Of a stretch of DNA of 64,000 nucleotides, positions 1-13,900 are shown one piece after another (position 1 is the stretch's first letter; every line of letters begins with the position of its first letter). The translations under genes and the position numbers were made by a program. Below the pieces are notes generated by a model. It ran no database searches, was not told the DNA's origin, and was given only the letters and a program-made list of their open reading frames with translations. Location: the NCBI GenBank assembly GCA_035582835.1, contig JAYKAV010003110.1:1545468-1609467 (forward strand), given 5' to 3'. The stretch comes from Phoebastria nigripes. Taxonomy: Eukaryota; Chordata; Aves; Procellariiformes; Diomedeidae.

Positions 1-374
1 TCCTGTGTAACTGGAAAGATTTGTGCAAGCACATGTTACATCCATCAGACATATAGTGATTCTCTGCTTAAATAATCAAAGTATCAGTTTTTCAATTTTC
101 CTTTTCCATATTCGCAATAAATCTGAACTAAAACATAAAGGTCTTGCTCATCTCTCCTCCAAATGCACCACCCCAAAGCATTAACGCACCATACATACAT
201 TGGGATACATCACAAAGTTGCGGGAACTACATTGAGATGATATAAACTGGTAATTCCCCCCAAAAGGCCGCCTTCAGGAACAGCGTCTTGACCCCCCAAG
301 AGGATTCTACAGCATCTGAGAGAGAGAGTGCTACTGTAAAGATGTCCTCCTCTCTCCTCTCCCCAGCCATTTAC
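1..374 (-). other. EAPP: EAPP intron 3 (partial)
   Basis: This sequence begins with a GT donor directly after the exon ending at 375. It is non-coding, and I see no repeat or other gene in it. Confidence 0.7.
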
Positions 375-2721
375 CTATTTTATCTTCATCCTCTGAATCA
401 GAATCAAAGTAAATGTCATCATAGTATTTTGAAGCGGTGGCAGGTCCAGTCTGCCCAGTACTTGAGGAAGTACCTATGTGTGAAATTAGAGAGAGAAGTG
501 GTAAGAACACCCCACCAAAAGGACAGCAAGTATACAGCCCAGAACAAACCTTCGTTTTCAAGTTACTCTGTCCAGAAGTGCTCTGCTTTATCTGGGTGTG
601 TTAAGTAACAGCTCTCCCAATTTATTCCCACATCCTGATCATCCACATCGCTTGTGTTATTTCATTTACAGCTGCTCTCTCAGAGCAAAGTTGCTCACTC
701 CCTCCGAGATGAACCTCAGGTACAGTTCAAAGGAAAGTTTCTCCCAAGGTTCACTCCCTTTAGGCACAGAGGACACCACATCAAATATGCCTGCCTCTGC
801 CCTATATAATCCACACAATCTCAGACACTCCATATATCTTCAGTCATGTGAAAGAAATACAGGTGTGGCACATTGTTTCAGAAACTTTGATTACAATAAA
901 ATTCACTTTAAAAAATCCCCCAAAATTTCAGGGCCACAGAAGTTCAAATAAGACCTAGATGAATTGCCAAGCACATCTGTCACAGCCAGTCCGCACCAAA
1001 AATCCTATTCTGTGCTGGATGGATGTGGTGGTATAACTATCACTACATCTTAATTGCACAACTAAAACCTACAGACCCAGTAACACAAATAAAACTATTA
1101 AACCTGCTGAATGCAGGGGCAAGTCCCTACATTAAAGTGAATACTATGTTGATTCTCCAGGAAATTAAGAACACTTCACTAGGTGTTTTGCAATAGGTAA
1201 AAAGAACGTATGTTCTTCAAATGCCAAAGCAATCCATCTCTTGCACCCATAGTACACAAACACTAGAACACATATATCTTGAATACAGTTTTACTATTTG
1301 ATGTAGTATGTAATTATAAGCAGGTAAGGGAGGAAGAGATTAATATTTTTCCTGACTTTCTCCCCCAGCTGATTTGGGATCTCAATCTACCATATGCTAC
1401 TCCTTTCTTCAGGAAAGGGCTCCAAATGTTGATAGCATCCGGAGCCACTAGACAAAGTACGAGTGACCGCAACCTGCTCAAGAGAATTCTAAATACATGT
1501 GAAAGAACAGCTTAAACCAGAAGTTACAGAGATACTGGAAAAAAGGGGACTGATCCAACAAAGAGAAATCATATTAAAGCAGGAAATCAGAAGTTCAGAA
1601 ACACCAAAATCAAAGTCTCAGAAAAGATGAAACAGAGGCATTCACTGAAGTGGCACCTGGTGACCATTTCTGCAGAAGCAACTGGCCATTTTAAGATTTT
1701 CTGTAGGCTTCAAACAGCACTCAACTGTCAGCACATACACCACTAACCACAAGAATAATACATTAACTTCACACCTTAACTGGACACCACTTAACTCATG
1801 ATTTCATATGCAAGCAGATGTTAAGTGTGATTTACCCGTTTCTGGTGATTTCCATTTGCCTTCCATAGTCCTCATGGTGGTGTTCAGTTCCGCTTCCATC
1901 TCCTTTTGGAACTCATCGTCACTGGAAGACTCGCTCTCCCCAGTCAGGCACTCCCGTATCAGCTTCCGCTTCTGGTCAGGAGTGCCGTGTAAGAGCACAT
2001 CCACCTCATCTTCTGAGCTACAAATATTTAAGCGTTACACACCTAATTACGATAACCAGCTTAAAACATTGACTGAGACATTTGGAGAACGAACACCTGA
2101 ATTATGTGGGTGCACGGGGAAGCACTTATTCGTGTGTTTATGGGAAGTGTATTTATTAAAATGTTTTATTAGCTTGTTGGTGTTAAAGCTCTGGTTTTAA
2201 CGCAAAGGAGCTTCAGCTGGCCGGCTGCGGCCTGCTGCGAGGCCTCTGCAGCTCTGGTCAGCCAGCCTCTCTGCAGCGGCAGGGATCCGGTCACACACCG
2301 CCATTTGCAGGGTTAGAAATGTAAATACTCCGGTTTCAAGAAAGAAGACCGCCGCGGCGGTTGCCAAGCGATCCTCCCACAACCCCCCGGGCGGCACGCC
2401 GCGGCCCTGCCCAGCGCCCGGGCCGTGAGGGAGCCCCGCCGCCTGCGGAGCCCAGCACCCGGGCCTGCCGTCCCGCCGGGCCCCGCGGCGCCTCCCCGGA
2501 CTCCGGCCAGGAGACGCCAGGCGACAGCGGGGAGCAGAGGGAAGCGGCGGCCCGCTGCCGCCGGGACGAAGCACCCCCAGCCCGCCCGCCTCAGGCAGGG
2601 CAGCGACGGGCCCCCTGGGCCCGCCCGCGGCGGGGGCTCTCCAGCACCTGCTGAGCGCTCGCTCCTCGTCGCTGGGCTCCTCCACCACGTACGGGTCGTC
2701 CTCCTCCCGCAGGCAGCTCAT
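375..2721 (-). CDS. EAPP: EAPP, E2F-associated phosphoprotein, 5' part (coding exons 1-3; gene runs off the left edge)
   Basis: Three minus-strand exons are seen: 2648-2721 (ATG at 2721), 1836-2017 and 375-473. All borders are GT/AG and the phases match, giving 118 codons of a protein that is about 285 residues in human. Exon 1 encodes an acidic N-terminus with DDPYVVEEPSDEE. Exon 2 continues with SSEDEVDVLLHGTPDQKRK and a Ser/Glu-rich stretch. Exon 3 carries YYDDIYFDSDSEDED, a strongly diagnostic EAPP motif. From family knowledge, EAPP is a nuclear phosphoprotein that binds activating E2F factors and influences E2F-dependent transcription and G1/S progression. The acidic serine clusters fit casein-kinase-type phosphorylation (inference). 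The exon 2 end is less conserved than its surroundings, so donor 1835/1836 is the least certain border. The cysteine-containing C-terminal half is outside the window. Confidence 0.93.
474..1835 (-). other. EAPP: EAPP intron 2
   Basis: This 1.36-kb AT-rich stretch lies between exon 3 (acceptor ...catag at 474) and exon 2 (donor gtaaat at 1835). No conserved reading frame or recognisable repeat was seen. Confidence 0.75.
2018..2647 (-). other. EAPP: EAPP intron 1
   Basis: The exon-1 proximal part, about 2210-2647, is very GC- and CpG-rich and belongs to the EAPP CpG island. The rest is AT-rich. The long open frames on both strands here come from GC content and match no protein. Confidence 0.75.
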
Positions 2722-3060
2722 GGCGCCGCCAGCCCGGGCCCCGCCACTTCCGGGCGCCCCGCCGGCTTCCGGCGGCCGAGCCCCTCGCCGCCCCGCCCCG
2801 CGCCGCGCCTTCGCCGGGGGAAGCCGCCCCCACCGCCTCGTGCCGGCTCCGCCCGCGGCGAGGCCCCAGCGGCTCGCGGGCAGCCCCGCGGCCAGCCCGC
2901 CTGCAGGGGCGGAGGGCGGCGACGCGGCCCGGCAGACCCGCGGCGCCCGCGCCCCCCCTCCCCCCGCCCGTCGGTGCTGGTACCGGCCGCCCGGCCCGGC
3001 GCAGCTCTTCCTTTTTCCCTTGGAGTTGCAAGTCCTCGGGTCGCGTTTTAAGTATTTTTC
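2210..3060 (-). promoter_or_regulatory. CpG island over the EAPP promoter, exon 1 and intron 1
   Basis: A dense run of CG dinucleotides with GC boxes surrounds the EAPP start codon at 2721 and stops sharply near 3050, where AT-rich SNX6 3' sequence begins. No TATA box is visible upstream of 2721, as expected for a CpG-island promoter. The transcription start cannot be fixed by eye but should lie within about 2725-2900. Confidence 0.75.
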
Positions 3061-3109
3061 TTCACAGTTACCCAGCCAGGGGTTCGAGCTTTAAGAGACA
3101 CACCCAATA

Positions 3110-4948
3110 CCGAGAGGCTTGAAAAAAATTTAATGAGCTCGTAACACTGAACAACGAGGACTGATCTAAAAACTGTTCCCACATCCTACTTAAAATATTT
3201 ACAATTTTGTTAACTGTATATACATTGTAATCTTTGTCCCTTATAGTCTATTTATAGATTAGTTCCTTAGGAATTATACCTGTTATATCTGGAAGATGAA
3301 CAGCACAGTATTACTGTAGTAGCCACTGCTGGAAAATACTACGTACCCGAGACGAGTTGCTAATAGCCATTGGGCACTGGTAATCAAAGTCTGAGGCTAN
3401 GCGTAAGCAACTCAACGCACAATGCAAACAGCGTGTTCAGCTAAGAAAACTTCTCTGCCTTTGAAATGTTCTGATGGGCACGGCAGCAGGGTAAGTATAC
3501 TACACTGTGCAATTCACTCTGTTTGAGGGAAAAAAAAAACCAAAACCAACGGCACACCTCTGTGCAGCAGTACAGGGAGTCTGTAATCACAGAGACATTG
3601 ACTTACATTGATCTGCGTCTCCAAACATCCCATTCACCCAAAATTCTGCTGCTCCATTGAAGGTCTACATACCCATATAACACAGCAATCCCACTCTGAA
3701 GAGCAATTCATCAAGTAAAGCCTAATTTTATGACATCCTGAAATTACACAACAGAACAGCACCTCTTGGAAAAGTTTCATGGTTCAAGTAAGAGAGACAA
3801 AGCAATCCAACAAATAAAACTGGATTCATAGCTCTAAGTTTCAAGTGCAGTTAGCAGAATGAGATCCTCTTCAGGCATTCCTTTATTGGGTATACCTTTA
3901 CTTTTTATATTCTGAAGCAAAGCTTCTTATCTGTATCAAAGTGGGGCAGTATTACCTTTCATTGATATTTTATGCACTTTCTGAACGCCCTTCTGCTACT
4001 TTTATTTCCCCTTTCTGGAAAGAAACCCAAGAAGTTCTCCGAAAAGCATTTCTGCCAAAGAAATTGCAGAGTCAGCCACCAAGCTCAAAACAATTTAAGT
4101 ACACTGGATAGGAAAGTCACAGAAAAACAGACAGGCAAACGGATAAACCTGAGAATGCAGGTGAAGAGTTACTGGGCAAGTATTTAGTGTCAGAATAATC
4201 CAATACTTACTCAATGGCTTTACAGGATGAATAGAGAAAAAGCTAATTAAATTAATCTGATTTACTAGAAAATATTAAGCTTACAGATGATACAATGTCT
4301 GCATAATTTTAGAAAAATCATCGATTTCATGGTTTATTTTACAATAATCGGATTAGTCTACAAGTTAAGGCAAACATACTAATGCATTTGCTTTTCTTTT
4401 TAAATCATAGTTATAAAGGTTACACAAAGTTCTCCAAAATTTCTAAGAAATGTTCACAATTGAAAATAAGATTAAGTTTCTTGATATCAGTACATGGAAA
4501 AAAACTAAGACAGTGTATACAATGCCATTATAGTAACAATATTCAAATATCTAATGGTAATATTTAGGCCATTTGAACAATGTGCTTCAAATGGTGAACT
4601 TCAGAAATTACTTACAAAGGTAAATAAGATTGGCAGCCGTATCGTAGTATTCGTAACATGAACATAATTATATTGGCTATTTTCACAAAAACAGAGCATT
4701 TGGTTTCTGAACAATGAAAGCATATAGTGATTAAATAAACATGAATATGTATGTATAACAAGTATGCTGTTGCTTCATATAGTCTGGAGCTACTTTCAGG
4801 TGTTTGTTTTAATTCTTTTGAAAGAAGGAGCTTGCTTATGCGCATTTTGTCAAATGTTTTCTCCAGGGAACTGTAAATGCCTACTGAAAGTCATGAAAAC
4901 AAAATCCAGAGGAGGGCAGCCCTTGTTAGTGGGAGGACGGAGCGTAGC
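3110..4948 (-). other. SNX6: SNX6 3' untranslated region
   Basis: The UTR follows the TAA at 4949-4951 on the minus strand. It is AT-rich with no competing frame. The proposed end rests on the ATTAAA at 3129-3134. A length near 1.8 kb is plausible for this gene, but the true cleavage site needs transcript data. A shorter form using AATAAA near 3882-3887 is possible. Confidence 0.6.
3129..3134 (-). terminator. SNX6: Probable SNX6 poly(A) signal, ATTAAA
   Basis: On the minus strand, ATTAAA is followed within about 25-45 nt by a GT-rich stretch (attgggtgtgtctc), as expected for a cleavage/polyadenylation site. It is the last good signal before the EAPP CpG island. Confidence 0.55.
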
Positions 4949-7900
4949 TTATGTGTCACCATTTAACACTGCCAGGCAGCTCTGCAGCAGCTGTAAGTTA
5001 CCCTGTAAAAATAAAGAACAGTATGACCATGTTTCCCTACTTTCTTTTACGCTTGTGGCAAAAAGACGTTTTTTAAATAGCAATGACACCACTAAAGGAG
5101 AACAGACAGGTATTAAGCTTATGTAGAAATATTTATGTAAGTAACTTTTACCTTAAAGAGTTTTTTGAATGTAGGAGCATTGTGTCATGGAACTAAACGG
5201 AGCCAACTTGAGATTCAAAAATAAGCATTTAGTACCCTTTCCATGTTTCTTCACAAGTTTCTTACTAAAGATCTAGTCTGGCCACAAAAACTATTCACTG
5301 CAGAGCACTTTCTTAGCAATGAAGTTCAAAGTTACAAGGTTTTCATTTTTTACATAGTATTGCCATTACTCTGTCACTGGAATACTATTCCCAAAGCAGA
5401 AGTATTCATATATTATACTGAATACTGAATTCATCAAGTGTTAACCAATTCACAGCACTCAGTATCTCCTCACTACAGCAGCCATCTAAGCTCTTAGTTC
5501 TGTTCAAGGACAGGCCTTGTTTGAAAGACCACAGACTGATTAACATGCTTAGCCAGGTGATTTAGCCATCAAAGTTGAGTTTAGCCATTAGAGCTGGAGC
5601 TACAGAAGTGATTATCAGAACATTAGCTAAGCTTTATCTCTAAGGCCAAGTTCTGCCCTTCTTTTCAAACACCCGTAGGTCAGTTTTTAATCCTATTTAA
5701 AGCATTCTGACTGTACCATAAAAACATACAGGTTGAATTTCAGATTTCTGAATGAACTTACAGAACTGACACTTAAAAAGATACCCTTGTGAATTAAGCA
5801 AATATGATCGACAAGTAAGCCAGGATTTACTTTCCAGGAAAAAAAAAAACAAAAAACAAAAACAAAAACCACAACCTGGTATTCACAGTATTCACACTGT
5901 TTTGTACATTCATTTACACTTAGATCACTTTAAACTACTGGCTATTCACTATTAAATAGCTGTACTAGATTTGTTCCCAAATCTGAAATCTCTGTGTAAG
6001 AAACAATGTTAGGCTGTGGATAGCGTGAAGTAATTCCTATCAGGTTCAGATAAAACGCAAGAACAAAACAGTCTGAATGCCCAGTTACAAACATGGGAGA
6101 AACTGCTTCCTTCTAAAAGTTTTTTGGATCCAAAAAGAAACCTGTAAAGAGAACTTCAAACAAACAAAAGCATGTAATTAAACAGTATCAGAAGCTGTGA
6201 TCTGCATGTCCTTGATAAACAGTCTACATAAGTACTGAAGAATTTGTAATTCTTACTTTTTCAGTTGAAAGCATTCCAAGTTACCTGTGGTAGACAGGCA
6301 GAAGGACACTCGTCCCTCAGCCCAAGAAGGTAAGAAATCGTAATTCTATCCCCCGTTAAGGTTCTTATAATCCAGATTAAGCAATTAACTAAATTCAAGG
6401 CTTCAAAGTAGAAGATTCCCATTTGTGTCTACTGAATCCTCTTCAGTCTTCTCCAGAAGACAGCAGTTTCAGTTACGGCTTCAACAGCTTTTTGTCCTTT
6501 TATGCCTATACTGGCAGAGGACAGTCACAAGCTATTTAAAAGGCTTGTAGTTCTGCAAGTACATGAGATGCACGGAGACTTGGTGGCCCATCTTTGTAGT
6601 GTACAGGATTCATAAATCTAAGGTCTCTGTTACTGAACAGCTGATTATTGGCTGTAATGAATGAAAAGGAATACTTCAGTCTTCAAACGGAATACTTCAG
6701 TCTGAAGTATAATTGTGGACTACACGCATGTTACCTATAACAAAAGTGTGACAGTGATCTTTTGGCCATCTCTTTACAGCCCATCAGCAGCATGAAGCAT
6801 CTTTGCAATTCACAGGCCACTATGTAGCACTCCAAAGAAAAGACAGTACCAAGAAGTCCTTTATACATCAGTCATTTCCAGGCTCAGCCAGCCAGTCTAC
6901 TGAAATTTTCCAAATAGGCAAATCATTCCTTTTCATTCGATCAAATTTACAAAGTTCACAAGAACAACCTTATTTAAATTATAATAAATCAAGGACAAAA
7001 GAGCTTGTGAGCCATTACTCTTTCTGGCTGCAACATCTGACATACTTGACTTATATCAGCATAGCTCAAGAAAGTCCTATAAATTCAGATTCAGAAAAGT
7101 GTTTCTTGCCAACTCAGACTCCTAAGCCCTAGATATTACAGTTATTGGCAGAACCATTGTGACAGAAACATCCTGTTCAGGAAGAAAAGAATTACTGACA
7201 AAGCATTTAACCAAATCCCTTAGCATTGGATTTTGCTCCCTTCATCTGTCAGTTCCAAACAGACATCTGTTGCTAGTAATGCAACAAATTCTTTTTCCAC
7301 AAAAACCCATAGAGGCAAGAGCATATACATTAGTATTCGTGGAAAGAGATGTTTAGATTTTTTTATTTATTTGAAGGAAGTGGCTATCTCACTCAGTTAC
7401 AATTCANTTATCAAAAGACTCTAAAAGTATAGCCAAGGCTATAAATGCTGTAAGTATATGATTATAACCTTAGCAGTTTCACCAGCTATCAAACCTCCCT
7501 TCTTGAACATGAAGTCCAACACAGGAACACATCAAAATCCAACTGTTTAAAATACTGAATAGCTTTAAATGCAGCTTTTGCACTAAATGCCCAAACACTT
7601 AATCAGGTCTTACATTAGCTACAGCTGCATGAAGTCATGAAGAAACACAGAGCTAGCAAAACAGAAGCTAAACACTACCTAGAGGGATAGTCAGACAGAA
7701 TGGCCAGAGAAAAAGAAACATCAATCTGTTTAGTATAGGTCAGAAACCAAGCAGAATCTAAAGCTGCAGTTTGGCAGCTATTTTAGTAAATCTAGGGTAC
7801 ATGCTGCTGATAAGGCGACAGCTCTCTCTTATTCTCAGACCCTCCCAGCCAAAACTGTGTGTTTTGACACAAGGGATGCTGTGAAAAGAAGATTGAAAGT

Positions 7901-10900
7901 AAAGCTTAGAAAAACCCACAGCAACTTTTAGCTCCATCTTACTACGCAGCTGCACACATAATAGTGCCAACATAAGGGAAAGGAACAGAGTCATGCATCA
8001 TCATCCTTCCTGGCAGTAGTCTGCACTTGTATCAACTTAAAGCAATCTCAACCCACAGTCTGATTTTTAGCTTTTTCAAAAGTCTTGAGCTGCAACCAGG
8101 AAAGGATAAGAGGATATTAGCAGATTAAAAGAAGTATTTTATAAGGAAGTAGTATAAACGTAACTGGGCAGAGAGGGTGCGCTTAATATTCATATATACA
8201 GTATCCTTGGTTTACTAAAAGCTTGATTGCCCTATCACCCTCCAGTCTTCTAGAGCCACACAACCTGATATAGCTCAGGAAATGTAAGCTGTCTCTCAGA
8301 ACCATCTCTCGATACTTTGGTCATTCTGACTTCTTCAGTGCAGTGATCTCTGTGTTTTGGGATTTGTGTTTTTCTTTCCACACAGAGCAAACAACTTTTA
8401 ACAGTAAGTCATGCAGCAGCCTTCATTGTGGCTGAATTCCTCCCATAGACAGCCTCTCAGGTGAGTTCCAGCACCCATTGCTGCATCAGGTTTCACCTCC
8501 ATGCTTTCTGTGCCAGGCAACTCCAAGTCCAGAAGACACACAGCTGGACCGATTCAGAGACAGATGCATCTGCATGACATCTAGTCTGGAGGTACTTGTT
8601 CCAGCAAAAAAACCACAACAGAAGACTTGTAGCAAAAGCCTGCAGCAGTGTTATCTGTTGCCCCCAGACCCCGCTCCCCACTTAGCTTTTTTGCTGGAAA
8701 GAGCACTTAGACCTGAATAACAGGTCATGTTGCAAAGTTTGGGAGTGCTGTGCTCCATATGCCATTGACAAGCCAATCCATTTCCAGTTTGGGGCTGCTA
8801 AAACTTCACCTGCCTCCAGTAGCTGCAAAAGCATGAAGACAGGGACTGCCGCAGCATCAGGCAAAGTATTTTGTCCAGAACTTCAAAGCAAGGGGCTTTT
8901 GATCCGACTTCATTAATTTATTGCCTACATGAAAAAGTAGCTTTCTTTTTGCTTCTACCAGCCCTCTTTTGGCTCTACAGCAAGAGTAATTAGGTGTCTA
9001 CAAACACCCCAGCTTAGCCCTGCCAAAACCAGGGCTACTTAGCCTCCCTGAAATGGGAGCATTGTTCATGATTTGCACCGCAACAAGTATAAAAACGTTC
9101 TCTCCAGGACAAGGAGAAAGCTTCATATTCCCCTAACATTGCTCTTCACACATCAGGGCACAATGCTATCTCAAAAAAAACCCAAGTCTCTTCATATCTT
9201 CTTTCTTCCTTTTATGGAACTACCTCAGAAAGTCTCCACCAAACCATTTCATTCTTCAATACTCTGTACAGACTAATAAAAACCCATCCATAAGACTCTC
9301 CTCAAATACACTGGTTATAGCATTATTAAGAAAATTTCCCATTATATAAAATTGAAAAATATGATCTATCGCACTTGCAAATTCTGTAATAATCCAACTC
9401 AGAATCTGTAGAAATAAAAGCACAGCAACCAAACTGATCCATCTGTAATAGCTTGTTTTGAATATAAAACACAGGCTTTGAAAAAACAGAACTTTCAAAT
9501 CTAGTGAGAAACAAAATATCCTTTCATTCAACAAGTTACAACATTTGTTAACATTTCAAGAACTGTCACCCTTAGTCAAAATGACCTTTTAGATTGTAAA
9601 GCTTTAAATATTCAAAACTGTCTAGTGAATCTTACAGTGCTTCATGATAAAGTAGGTGAAAAGGGTCAGCAAAAAACAGAAGTTCACTTTCAAAAACAGG
9701 ACTACAGTTCAAAGCTTCTACTACAGACTTACATACTCCTTGTTAGTAAATTTACTAAGACCGAGACAGACTATCTGAAGAACTACATCTTAAACACAAG
9801 CTGTGGTGACAAAAGAAGAACAGCTAAAAAAATTCAAGCTCTTCCAGGTAAACTGAGGACACCATGAAGCACATACCAAGTAAGTTGAAAGCTACAGAAA
9901 TTAAGCATTTTCCCCCTGCCTTCTGCAGTTACTAGCTGTCAAAATTCAAGAGAATATTACTACAAGATTTTGACTTGCACAGAGAGTTAATACAAGTGAT
10001 TCTTTAAGGATACTTTAGAAGATAGAGACATTTTTTAAGCATTCCACTCCAAGGCACACGGGGACTTCAGCAAGGGTCAGTTACAAGAGATGATGAAGAG
10101 TCAATGACTGAAGCAGGACAGAAGCGCTGTGGATTCATTCCCTTATTAAAGCATGATATGGCAAATCAATAAAAACTGTTGCAAGTATGAATGTTAGGAC
10201 TATTAATTTCACTAAAACCCGTAACCAGTACATTCATGACCAAACATGGGGATTTCTGGGAGACTCAGGGCTGGATAGATAGACAGCTGTTACACACAGA
10301 GAAGTAGGAAGGCTGAATAGTGCCAAGTATTATGAGAAGTTTTAAGACTTTAGGGGAAATACAGCTGAATTTCTGATATAGCACACTAAAGTAAGCACTG
10401 TTCATCTGAAAAAGGAGTCGAGTATTCCAGACCTTACTGATTACTTTACCAGCTAAATATCCCGTCAAGCTGAAGTTATACCTACAAAGATTTAAAAAAA
10501 AAAAAAGTCCCCAAAACAACCTTTTTTACAGTGCATTAGTTTTACAAACAACAGGTTTGGCAGAATGAAGAATGACACTGTCAACACTACTGAAAAGAGT
10601 GTAAAGCAGCAACAAGTTAACTCAGCAACACTAAACACCTCTTAACTAGTCCTTTCAACAGATATACTCCGAGTTAATTCAAAGGTCAACGTGCTTTCAG
10701 ATTTGTGATAAGAATGAGAAATGCTACAGTTGACTTTTAAAAGAAAGCCACCTCCTGCTATAGGACTGTTAAAGTAAGAGACTGTTGTAGTTCTCTATGA
10801 AATCAGAGCAGCTAACCTGATTTAACCAAAAACATTAATTTCATACAGATTAAAAGAATCAAATACATTATGAAATTTAAGGACAGTACAGNCCCCCTAA

Positions 10901-13900
10901 AGTTTTTTTCCTGCAAAAATTTATTTTACTGAAAAGGCTATCTGCAACATTGCTCTTTTGTTAGCACTTTATAGTTTAAAGGCAAAAAGGTTCAAAAAGC
11001 ATACTCAGAGTAACACTGATGTGACTTCACAGGCCTGTGTGATCTCATGCTTAATAGTTAGCCTATCCTATACATCAAGTCCCCAACAACTGGATAACAG
11101 AAGAAATCCACTTCCTATCTCACAGTAAAATGGTGAGATGAGGCTTTAAAAATAGGCAGGTATTCAAACTCTGCGGCTATGAATATCAAACAGCTAGAGA
11201 AACATAAAACTGAAGCCAAAATTGTCTTCAAGGAGATGAGTTTTCCAAAAGCACCTCAAGCACACCAGTCCCTCGGAGATATTTCACCTTTATTTCCCAC
11301 CCCCTCCTCTATTATTCAAGAAAGTTCACCTTTTTGGATGATGCTTACCTTCAAATTCCCCTTCCTGAATGTGAAATGCGTATCACACAACAAATGTAGC
11401 CATTTCAGTTATTCAAGAATATTTAAAATCACTTGAAATACAGCCCAAAAAGGATCACAGTTACCTTAGCATGCTTTAATTCCAGTTCTGCTAGTTCCAC
11501 CAGATTTTTTCTGAATGCTGCAACTCTTCTTGTCTTAAAGTCTATCAGTTCTATAGAAAATAAAAATGGATTCATTAACATTATTATTGCCAGTGCCCTC
11601 AACTATTAACAGACTTTCCTTCAGGACGGAAGAGGTAAAGGGTAAGAGAAGGCAACAGGAAAAAAATCAGGTTTAATCTCAGCACATTCCGGGCTCAAAG
11701 ATACTGCTACACTGTTGGATGAAAGCAAACCATCATTGCAGTTCCTCATCTCTAGCAAGCCTTTTGTGGACACAAAGCTCTTTTGAAAAAAGACTGCAAT
11801 GTGGACGCTTTTAAACATTTAATTCTCTTATTCCATGTGTACGGTTCTTTCAACGCTGATACCTAAAAGTATCTAGGGAAGATACTAAGCTAAAACTAGC
11901 ATGAAGAACAGAGGAAGCAAGTATACTTTATGGATATACCTTTGGGGCTAATAGGATCGCTCATTCTCCACTGTCTCATTTATAGGAATCATTAGCCAGA
12001 TTTACAGGGTCAAACAACACTTAAGTGATAAAAACAGAAGAGCATGGTGTTTAAACCTTGAACAAATCTGCCCCAAATAATGAGTCGGATGACTACTAAA
12101 TCACCACAATCTTAGCCTAAAAAAAAAGAGAGTAAGTTTCCAGGAAAGAGGCAACGTGTAAATAAGGTTCCTTTTCTCTAGAGCTACCGTAACACTGCAA
12201 CTTCAGTGAAATCTCATTTCGTGATCTCTCCCTTTTCTAATGTAGTATCATCTCTGCGACAGGCTGCTGCCTTCACAGTAGAATGCATAAAACCAAAACG
12301 GGAATTTCAACAACAGTTTAAAAGATTAGGTTTGCCTTTACTACTAGCAATTATCATTTTGTATACTATCCTATTCATATAAAAAAAAGTGGTTAACAAG
12401 TAATTTGCACTTAGACTTTGCCCTGCCTAATGGAGCTTCGAGGAGCCAAAGGAAAATATCGTTTGAACTTTCTAAAATAAGTAAATACTGATTAAGAGAT
12501 AATAGTTCAGCTTAAGAAACAGACCAAAATCTATTCTCATTAATAATATCCTGAATCTGTTCATTTTCAAGTAGTATCGTAGGATCAAAGACCACCCAAA
12601 TACCTTGTTTTGCCGATTCAGATATTTTCTCAAATTTCTGACAGCATATTTGCTGAGTAGTTTCAGCTTGCAGCACATCTTTATTTTTTGCTCTTGCTTT
12701 ATCCAATGCCTTATTAGCATTTTCATAATCCACTAGTGACCTAGATCTTCTATATAGGAGATCCTATTTAAAAAAACATAAAGGATATATAGAGTTTAGA
12801 AGAATCTACCCAAGGATTTTAGTATATACCAAGTAATAAAAAAAAAATTCAGATTAATTTTAGTCTTTCTTGCCGTATTTCAGTTCTTACTAAATTATTT
12901 GCATTTGCTTTACTTCATCCTGCAAGTCACAGGAATGTCCATACTGGATCAGACACACAATTTAATATTGTTTGGTCTGCATCTTGTCTGACAGAGGCTA
13001 GCAACAGATGGCTTAGATGATACTCCAAAAAGCCTAAGAAGGGGCAATCATGGGAAATTTCACAGCTTTTAGATTAGAAACAAACTATATTTAGATTATG
13101 TATTTGAAATACACACAGGGCCCAAGAAACAGCAGCAGTGTTTTCTGTGCAACAGTTATTGCTGTGATCTTCTAACTACAGACATTTTCTGTCAAATGCT
13201 TCCTCATTCTGTCATGTTACTTAATCATCTTACATCAAACAACACTAAGAATGAAATTTTCCGTAGGTATAGAATATCAAATTTGGCCTATGTTTTTTTG
13301 CATCAGCACTTGCAGATCATGTGGAGTATCCATTTTTAGTATTAAAAAAAAAAAGTAGAATTGCTTGCAGTCTACAAGCAGCAAACACTCTGCAAACACA
13401 TGAACAATTACCAACAGCTCTTCCACTGTTTTTAATTATGGAGGCCAAATTGTACAGTGTAAGTGGATCACACAGTTCCAAACAGTCAGTCCCACAGTCA
13501 GCAACTGCATTGTTACTCCTTATATACAACAGAGATCCAGTTTTTACAGCTGAGGGAGAAATTGCAGGCTAGAGGTGGCAGCATTTTAACCTATCTACTG
13601 TGTATTTCTCAAGATGATACCTTACTTTTTTTTTTTTTTTTTTTTTTTTTATTGATTTTAAAGAAACACTATTTCACTGAACAAAAAAACATAAATTCAC
13701 CTTAGCAGCTTGAGATTCCCTTAGGTAGTACTTCAGAAGATCAGAAAGTTTAAGATCTTCATCAGCAGATACCCGGGCCTCTATTTTCTGGAAAAACAGT
13801 AAGTAAAAGCACCAATTTAAACACATCCAGACTTTGGGTATTCACTTGTGTGATGTAAATACAACATAAAATATATAACAGTACCTGACAGATCGTCTTT

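Noticed and set aside
2361..3094. Overlapping ORFs of 97-208 codons on both strands over the EAPP CpG island
   Set aside because: Proline/arginine/alanine-rich translations typical of stop-poor CpG DNA; only the 74-nt EAPP exon inside is supported.
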